DNA from: Eonycteris spelaea
Taxonomy: Eukaryota > Chordata > Mammalia > Chiroptera > Pteropodidae
DNA length: 64,000 nucleotides
Assembly: GCA_003508835.1 (NCBI GenBank)
Contig: PUFA01000086.1
Location: forward strand, 248,001-312,000
Direction: 5' to 3'
In this document: piece by piece, positions 63,418 to 64,000 of the stretch
How positions within the stretch are numbered: position 1 is the stretch's first letter
How the letters are laid out: each line of letters begins with the position of its first letter
Notes under the pieces: model-generated
What the model was told of the DNA's origin: nothing
Seen by the model: only the letters and a program-made list of their open reading frames with translations
Databases searched by the model: none
Translations under genes and position numbers: made by a program

Positions 63418-63418
63418 G
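63351..63418. repeat. (GATA)n microsatellite
   Basis: AGATAGATAGAT units with one GATGATA and one GGTA interruption, about 68 bases. The minus-strand Ser/Ile/Tyr/Leu-rich frame at 63285-63482 is its translation. Confidence 0.95.
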
Positions 63419-63934
63419 AATAAAACTCTCCTAGCATGTCTCTAAAGACAGGAAGAATCAGAACTGTTTGGAAATAGCACAAGTGCTTTGGCCTTAAATC
63501 TGGTCAATTGATTCAGTAGTTCTTTATTCTCAATAAAAAGAAAATCGAAGAAAGGAAATGCTCAATTTTAACTATTCTGATTTTGTTCCTAGATAAAATA
63601 AAAGTGTTTTGTTCTGGTAAAAAGTATGCAACATTTGACTATAATTGAAATTTTATGATTTACGATAGTAAAAATGAGGACTTTTCCTCATTCCACATCT
63701 AGTATAATTGTCCATACATATCATAAAGAATATAAGTAGGGTAAAAAGATCTTAATATAAATGATTGTCTCTTAAGATCTGAATAGAATGTTCATGACTC
63801 AAAAACACTTTTTCGAAGTAGATCTGTTTACATGACATTCAAAAATGATGATAATCACGCTGAACATTATAGTAGCTATGTCAGATAGATTCTTACAGGA
63901 AACCTCTCTATCCCCACTTCCTGATAAGCAATTT

Positions 63935-64000
63935 TACTTTTTGTAATCCCTTCCCTTGACTGTGGGCAGGACCTCAGACTTTCTTCTAACCAATAGAATA
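63935..64000 (+). mobile_element. Start of an MLT1-type LTR, cut by the window edge
   Basis: GTAATCCCTTCCCTTGACTG, TGGGCAGGACCTCAGACTTT, CTTCTAACCAATAGAATA matches the 5' part of MLT1 LTRs (…CCCTTGAGTGTGGGCTGGAC…). Confidence 0.65.

Larger units (their letters stand above)
59338..64000 (-). other. PCDH15: PCDH15 intron preceding exon 7 (part)
   Basis: This is intronic sequence 5' of exon 7 in gene orientation. It holds L1, MER5A, MIR and MLT1-type relics and simple repeats. No further PCDH15 exon was found before the right edge. I recognise nothing specific in 59640-61100 except a weak L2-like stretch near 60.2-60.4 kb, nor in 61640-62120 or 62250-63020. Confidence 0.88.

Noticed and set aside
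63351..63418. Regular repeat array, considered as CRISPR-like or satellite
   Set aside because: Plain GATA tetranucleotides with no spacers; an ordinary microsatellite.

Overview
This window is AT-rich, CpG-poor nuclear DNA from a placental mammal. It is almost entirely intron. The only parts I recognise as a functional gene are two exons of PCDH15 (protocadherin-15, the lower half of the inner-ear tip link; Usher syndrome 1F gene) on the minus strand: 59225-59337, matching human exon 7, and 50865-51035, matching human exon 8. Everything below 50865 is the next intron, everything between the exons is the intron joining them, and everything above 59337 is the start of the preceding intron. Exon 8 is intact, with good splice sites and an open 57-codon frame. 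Exon 7 also has good splice sites but carries 2 extra bases compared with the conserved mammalian frame. The extra bases lie at the conserved Asn-Tyr-Glu calcium-binding motif of cadherin repeat 2 and, taken at face value, shift the frame into a stop early in exon 8. This is the observation most worth checking: assembly error, allele, or real loss of the gene.

Species: the L1 3' ends (near 3.2, 45.4, 52.2 and 59.5 kb) resemble laurasiatherian, and especially bat, L1 families. I see no lineage-specific SINE (no Alu, B1/B2, SINEC, PRE, ERE or Ves-type copy), and every L1 looks decayed. A bat is the best guess, and a pteropodid fits the apparent lack of recent L1 and SINE insertions, but this is inference.

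Layout: 1-12 kb is old intron with MIR and L2 relics and one antisense L1 end. At 12.4-13.7 kb is an L1 with an inverted 5' part (twin priming). At 14.2-14.8 kb is an unassigned CpG-rich block. At 16-21 kb are MIR, L2-like and MaLR LTR relics and a 41-base A run. At 22.9-29.2 kb are decayed L1 pieces followed by an L1 reaching into its 5' UTR but missing the middle of ORF2. At 29-42 kb are scattered relics, a long TG tract next to a perfect CG-rich palindrome, and a MaLR LTR containing a TCTG/TCTA microsatellite. At 42.0-42.8 kb is a broken RPS3A retrocopy. At 43.3-45.6 kb is a second L1 with a large internal ORF2 deletion. At 48.2 kb is an MLT1-type LTR, and at 49.94-50.11 kb a long inverted repeat. 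Intron 7 (51-59 kb) is full of L1 3' fragments in both orientations plus a Tigger-family relic. 59.3-64 kb holds MER5A, MIR and MLT1 relics.

There is no operon, CRISPR array, tRNA, rRNA or other prokaryote-style system here. Repeat family names are given from recognised consensus features without a database search, and repeat edges are approximate to about 10-50 bases.
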